NCBI RefSeq assembly: GCF_002939475.1
Contig: NZ_PKFQ01000001.1
Location: 3,407,001 to 3,471,000 of the forward strand
Reading direction: 5' to 3'
Source of the DNA: Streptomyces cinnamoneus
GTDB taxonomy: Bacteria > Actinomycetota > Actinomycetes > Streptomycetales > Streptomycetaceae
DNA: 64,000 nucleotides
Shown piece after piece: positions 60,591 through 64,000 of the stretch. The notes beneath the pieces are model-generated. The model was not told where the DNA came from, ran no database searches, and was given only the letters and a program-made list of their open reading frames with translations. Position numbers and translations under genes: made by a program. Each line of letters opens with the position of its first letter. The first letter of the stretch is position 1.

Positions 60591-61444
60591 GACGACCCGT
60601 CGGGCTTCGTGTCGCGGCCTTCGGCCGCCCAGCGTCCGGCCAGCGCGGCCGCCAGGCGGGAGGCCTCGGCGACCGCCTCCGGGCCGCCGCCCCGCTGGGC
60701 CGCGGCGTATCCCACGAGGAAGGTCGTCAGGGGCGCGGCGGGGCGGGCCACACCGTGGGCGGCGTCGCGCGCGAGGTCGAGGAGGCCGGCCCTGTCGACG
60801 TCGAGCTCGATGCCCAGCTCGGCCTTGACCGCGGAGATCCATTCATCCAGCACGCTCCCATCGTCCCTGATGCGCGCGCGGGCGGCGCCGACGTCCTCCC
60901 AGGTGTCGCAGTCGAAGGAGGCGAGGGGGTGGGGCAGCCGGGTGAGGGTCAGCTCGGCGGTGAGCAGGCGCAGGGGCAGGCCGGCGAACGTGCCGTGCTC
61001 GGCGACGAGCAGCCCGAGTCCGCGGCGCAGCGGCTCGGTGCGGTAGGCGGCGACCAGCGGATGGTCCTCGCCCCCGGGGTCGGTGACCAGGGCGCCCTCG
61101 GGCCCGTCCGGCCCGCCGAGCGTGTCCAGCAGCGACCGCACGATGCCGGGGCCGAGGAAGGGCAGGTCGGCGGAGAGGACCAGGACGCGGTCGGCCGTCA
61201 CGCGGCGCAGTCCCGCCTCCAGCGCCGCGACGGGGCCCCCGCCGGGGGGCTCCTCACGGGCCCAGTCGACCGGGCGGGCGGTGGGCCGGCGCGGCCCGAC
61301 CACCACGGTGCGCCCGGCGTCGGCGCAGGCGCCGAGCACCCGGTCGATCAGCGGCCGCCCGCCGACCGTGAGCCCGGGCTTGTCGGCTCCGCCCAGCCGC
61401 CGAGCGGCGCCACCGGCGAGTACTACGGCGTCGTATCCCGTCAC
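60587..61444 (-). CDS. mobA: MobA-like nucleotidyltransferase with a C-terminal DUF6457 region
   Basis: A 285-residue protein. The N-terminal ~190 residues are MobA: LAGGAARRLGGADKPGLTVG, RPLIDRVLGACADAG, VLVLSADLPFLGPGIV, CDTWEDVG. This part links GMP (or another nucleotide) to molybdopterin. The remaining ~95 residues (LDEWISAVKAELGIELDVDR, AGLLDLARDAAHGVARPAAP, LTTFLVGYAAAQRGGGPEAV) match the DUF6457 domain found alone or fused in actinobacteria. GTG 61444 is used. First of a three-gene overlapping chain mobA-moeA-channel. Confidence 0.9.
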   Translation of the reverse strand: MTGYDAVVLAGGAARRLGGADKPGLTVGGRPLIDRVLGACADAGRTVVVGPRRPTARPVDWAREEPPGGGPVAALEAGLRRVTADRVLVLSADLPFLGPGIVRSLLDTLGGPDGPEGALVTDPGGEDHPLVAAYRTEPLRRGLGLLVAEHGTFAGLPLRLLTAELTLTRLPHPLASFDCDTWEDVGAARARIRDDGSVLDEWISAVKAELGIELDVDRAGLLDLARDAAHGVARPAAPLTTFLVGYAAAQRGGGPEAVAEASRLAAALAGRWAAEGRDTKPDGSS

Positions 61445-61504
61445 CCGTCGAGTATGGCGGCGGCCGGCGGGCGCCCGGGACCGCGTGCCCCGGAGCGCCC
61501 CCGT

Positions 61505-62830
61505 TCAGACCGTGCGCAGCAGCACCGCCGGCTGCTCCACGCAGTCCGCGACGTATCGCAGGAAGCCGCCCGCCGCGCCGCCGTCGCAGACCCGGTGGTC
61601 GAACGTGAACGACAGCTGCACCACCTGCCGCACCGCCAGCTCGCCCTGGTGCACCCAGGGCTTGGGGGTGATGCGGCCGACGCCCAGCATCGCCGCCTCG
61701 GGGTGGTTGATGATCGGTGTCGAGCCGTCGACGCCGAACACCCCGTAGTTGTTGAGCGTGAACGTGCCACCGGTCAGCTCCGCCGGGCTGAGCTTGCCCG
61801 CGCGGGCGGCCTCGGTGAGCCGGGCCATCTCCACGGACAGCTCCACCGCGTTGCGCGCGCCGGCGTCGCGGACCACGGGGACGACCAGACCGCGGTCGGT
61901 CTGGGCCGCGAAGCCCAGGTGGACGTCGGGGAGGGTGACGATCTCCTGGGCGTCGGTGTCCACCGTGGCGTTCAGCTCGGGGTGTTTCGCGAGCGCGGCC
62001 GTGCAGATCCGCGCGAGCAGGGCGAGCAGCGAGACCTTGGCGCCGCCCGGGGCGTTCATGGCGCGGCGCGCCGCCAGCAGCTCGGTGGCGTCCGCGTCCA
62101 CCCAGCAGGTGGCGTCGGGGATCTCACGGCGGCTGCGGCTGAGCTTCTCCGCCGCCACGCCCCGGGCCCCGCGCAGCGGGACGCGCAGGCCCGCCGCCGC
62201 GCGCCGGGCGGCGGCCGGGCGGCGGCCGGACCGGGGCGCCTCGGTGCGGTGGGCGGGACGGGCTGCCTGGGGCACCTGCGCCGCGTGGGCCGCGGGTGCC
62301 GTCCGCGCGGCGTCCTCGACGTCCGCCCTGAGGATCAGCCCGTCGGGTCCGCTGCCGCGCACCCCGCTCAGGTCCACGCCCCGCTCCCGGGCGAGCCGCC
62401 GCACGAGCGGGGAGATGACCGCGACGGACGTGGGCGCCGCGGCGGGCGCCGCGGGCCGGTCCGCCTCGCGGGCCTGGGGGTTCACCCGGCGGCGGCGGGC
62501 CATGGGCGCCTGGGTGCCGTAGCCGACGAGCACGTTGCCCGAGCCCTCGTCCCCGCCGGACGGAACGGCCGCGGCCGCCTCCGTCTCCCCCACCGCCACC
62601 GTCAGCAGGGGGGAGCCGACGGGCAGTTCGGTGCCCTCCTCGCCGAAGCGGGCCGTGACCACGCCCCCGTAGGGGCAGGGCACCTCCACCATCGCCTTGG
62701 CCGTCTCGACCTCGACGACGGGCTGGTCGACGACGACGACGTCGCCGACGCCGACCAGCCAACGGACGACCAGGGCCTCGGTGAGCCCTTCGCCCAGGTC
62801 CGGCAGCGTGAACTCGCGCACCACGGCCAT
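61505..62830 (-). CDS. bkdC2: Branched-chain alpha-keto acid dehydrogenase E2, second copy
   Basis: A 441-residue E2: lipoyl domain ~1-80 with VVEVETAKAMVEV, binding domain (SPLVRRLARERGVDLSGVRG), catalytic core with FTFDHRVCDGGAAGG at the C-terminus and the usual NNYGVFGVDGSTPIINHPEA. Its linker is shorter than in bkdC1. ATG 62830 shares a base with the bkdB2 stop (TGATG). This set and bkdA1-B1-C1, 14 kb away, are the two bkd operons known in Streptomyces (bkdABC and bkdFGH in S. avermitilis); which counterpart this is cannot be decided here. Confidence 0.93.
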   Translation of the reverse strand: MAVVREFTLPDLGEGLTEALVVRWLVGVGDVVVVDQPVVEVETAKAMVEVPCPYGGVVTARFGEEGTELPVGSPLLTVAVGETEAAAAVPSGGDEGSGNVLVGYGTQAPMARRRRVNPQAREADRPAAPAAAPTSVAVISPLVRRLARERGVDLSGVRGSGPDGLILRADVEDAARTAPAAHAAQVPQAARPAHRTEAPRSGRRPAAARRAAAGLRVPLRGARGVAAEKLSRSRREIPDATCWVDADATELLAARRAMNAPGGAKVSLLALLARICTAALAKHPELNATVDTDAQEIVTLPDVHLGFAAQTDRGLVVPVVRDAGARNAVELSVEMARLTEAARAGKLSPAELTGGTFTLNNYGVFGVDGSTPIINHPEAAMLGVGRITPKPWVHQGELAVRQVVQLSFTFDHRVCDGGAAGGFLRYVADCVEQPAVLLRTV

Positions 62831-63894
62831 CAGCGCGCACCACTCTCGTATGCGGTAGGAGTCGGGTGGTCGGTGGCGGTCCAGTCCGCTTCCCACTGGA
62901 GCCGGGCCACCGCGTCCAGCACCCGGTCGACACCGGGCAGATGGTGCTTCTCGAGCATCGGGGGCGGATACGGGATGTCGAAGCCGGCCACCCTCAGCAC
63001 GGGGGCCTCCAGGTGGTGGAAGCAGCGCTCGGTGATCCGGGAGGCGATCTCCCCGCCGGGTCCGCCGAAGCTCGTGGCCTCGTGGACCACCACGGCCCGA
63101 CCGGTGCGCCGCACGGAGGCGCAGACCGTCTCGTCGTCGAACGGCATCAGGGAGCGCAGGTCGATCACTTCGAGGTCCCAGCCCTCGGCGACCGCCGCCT
63201 CGGCCGCCTCCAGGCAGACCGGCAGGGACGGACCGTAGGTGATGAGCGTCGCCGAGCCGCCCCGGCGGCGGACGACCGCACGGCCGATGCCGGGGACGGG
63301 CTCGGGCCGTTCGGGGTCCCAGTCGGCCTTGGACCAGTACAGCCGCTTGGGCTCCAGGAAGACGACGGGGTCGTCGGAGGCGATGGCGGCGCGCAGCAGG
63401 CCGTAGGCGTCGGCGACCGTGGCCGGCGTGACGACGTGGATGCCGGGCGTGGCCAGGTAGTAGGCCTCGGAGGAGTCGCTGTGGTGCTCGACGCCGCCGA
63501 TGCCGCCGCCGTAGGGCACGCGGATGGTGATCGGCATCGGCATGGCACCGCGCGTGCGGTTGCGCATGCGGGAGACGTGGCTGACCAGTTGCTCGAAGGC
63601 GGGGTAGGCGAAGGCGTCGAACTGCATCTCGACGACGGGACGCAGTCCGTACATGGCCATGCCCACGGCCGTGCCCAGGATGCCCGCCTCGGCGAGCGGC
63701 GTGTCCGTGCAGCGGTCCTCGCCGAACTCCTTGGCCAGTCCGTCGGTGACCCGGAAGACGCCGCCGGCCGTGCCGACGTCCTCACCGAGGACGTGGACGG
63801 CGGGGTCCTCGGCCATGGCGTCGCGCATGGCCCGGCACAGGGCCTGAGCCATGGTGGCGGGCTTGCGGTCGGTTCCGACAGCCGCGGTGGTCAT
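62830..63894 (-). CDS. bkdB2: Branched-chain alpha-keto acid dehydrogenase E1 beta, second copy
   Basis: A 354-residue E1 beta: TMAQALCRAMRDAMAEDPAV, HVLGEDVGTAGGVFRVTDGL, GIGGVEHHSDSSEAYYLATP, and LRVAGFDIPYPPPMLEKHHL at the C-terminus. It carries ~25 extra residues compared with bkdB1 (326), mainly at the ends. ATG 63894 overlaps the stop of bkdA2 (ATGA) with AAGGAAGG upstream, so the operon is translationally coupled throughout. Confidence 0.94.
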   Translation of the reverse strand: MTTAAVGTDRKPATMAQALCRAMRDAMAEDPAVHVLGEDVGTAGGVFRVTDGLAKEFGEDRCTDTPLAEAGILGTAVGMAMYGLRPVVEMQFDAFAYPAFEQLVSHVSRMRNRTRGAMPMPITIRVPYGGGIGGVEHHSDSSEAYYLATPGIHVVTPATVADAYGLLRAAIASDDPVVFLEPKRLYWSKADWDPERPEPVPGIGRAVVRRRGGSATLITYGPSLPVCLEAAEAAVAEGWDLEVIDLRSLMPFDDETVCASVRRTGRAVVVHEATSFGGPGGEIASRITERCFHHLEAPVLRVAGFDIPYPPPMLEKHHLPGVDRVLDAVARLQWEADWTATDHPTPTAYESGAR

Positions 63895-64000
63895 CGCTGC
63901 CTTCCTTCCTGGGGGCGGCCCTCCTGGGCTGCCGGGAGCTCCCCTGCGGCGGTCAGCTCAGCACGCAATTGTGCTGCCTGTTCGCGTAGTTGGGCAGTCT
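63891..64000 (-). CDS. bkdA2: Branched-chain alpha-keto acid dehydrogenase E1 alpha, second copy (C-terminal fragment)
   Basis: Only the last 35 codons are in the window; the readable end is QLREQAAQLRAELTAAGELP, then AAQEGRPQEGRQR and stop. The helical Gln/Leu/Arg tail and the ATGA overlap with bkdB2 identify it as the upstream E1 alpha gene of this operon by position; the ThDP part lies beyond the right edge. Confidence 0.65.
   Translation of the reverse strand, partial: TAQLREQAAQLRAELTAAGELPAAQEGRPQEGRQR

Overview
The window is high-GC DNA with GTG and ATG starts, purine-rich ribosome sites, many ATGA/GTGA stop-start overlaps and Streptomyces-type gene families (rodlins, a gamma-butyrolactone receptor with an AfsA-type synthase, mycothiol-dependent enzymes, a SpoIIE phosphatase, two branched-chain keto-acid dehydrogenase operons, a Bpa proteasome activator). 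It is almost certainly a Streptomyces chromosome. The gene order metG - aspS - acyl-CoA dehydrogenase - bkd operon - kinase pair - moeA/mobA - second bkd operon is that of the conserved chromosome core. The first ~22 kb looks accessory. No rRNA, tRNA, CRISPR array, insertion sequence or phage gene was seen.

Region 1 (1-5.6 kb): a leftward cassette with two near-identical ~71-residue peptides of unknown type, then a membrane M50 metalloprotease with an N-terminal PqqD/RRE-like domain, then the start of another membrane or exported protein cut by the window edge. A divergent XRE-type regulator faces it across four half-sites spaced exactly 11 bp. This resembles a ribosomally made peptide (RiPP-like) system that I do not recognise, and it is the best candidate for something undescribed. 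Two tandem rodlin genes follow (spore-surface rodlet layer), then a small HTH protein with a symmetric operator/promoter.

Region 2 (5.9-10.5 kb): a TetR regulator and a gamma-butyrolactone-type signalling cluster: ArpA/ScbR-like receptor, short-chain reductase, HAD-fold protein (with Asn where the nucleophilic Asp is expected) and AfsA/ScbA-like synthase, with ARE-like palindromes. Together these could make and sense a butyrolactone or furan signal.

Region 3 (10.5-22.4 kb): two convergent paralogous membrane alpha/beta-hydrolases, a carotenoid oxygenase, a TerF-like vWA protein, an OmpR-type response regulator whose histidine kinase survives only as an N-terminal stub, an overlapping operon (DUF1203, MerR, membrane HTH-like protein, Uma2), a methyltransferase, a SnoaL-like protein and two small paired actinobacterial proteins.

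Region 4 (22.4-42 kb): core genes: metG, aspS, a PAS-GAF-SpoIIE-HATPase phosphatase, pirin, a trypsin-like protease, SseB-like protein, acyl-CoA dehydrogenase, M18 aminopeptidase, a DUF4232 lipoprotein, a thioredoxin-NHL protein, a nitrilase-family amidase, a mycothiol-dependent enzyme and a GntR-MFS pair.

Region 5 (42-45 kb): an accessory island with an XRE/MmyB-type regulator, a WXG100-like small protein, a 372-residue partner with a helical N-terminus and a membrane-anchored 177-residue protein. It looks like a type VII secretion-type substrate set without the secretion machinery.

Region 6 (45-64 kb): bkdA1-B1-C1 (branched-chain keto-acid dehydrogenase, which supplies branched fatty-acid and polyketide starters), a divergent NarL-type response regulator with a 31-bp near-palindrome between them, a flavin-fold protein, an APH-fold kinase, two divergent Ser/Thr kinases, bpa, a quinone oxidoreductase, the mobA-moeA-potassium channel overlapping operon, and the second bkd operon (bkdC2, bkdB2 and the tail of bkdA2), cut by the right edge.
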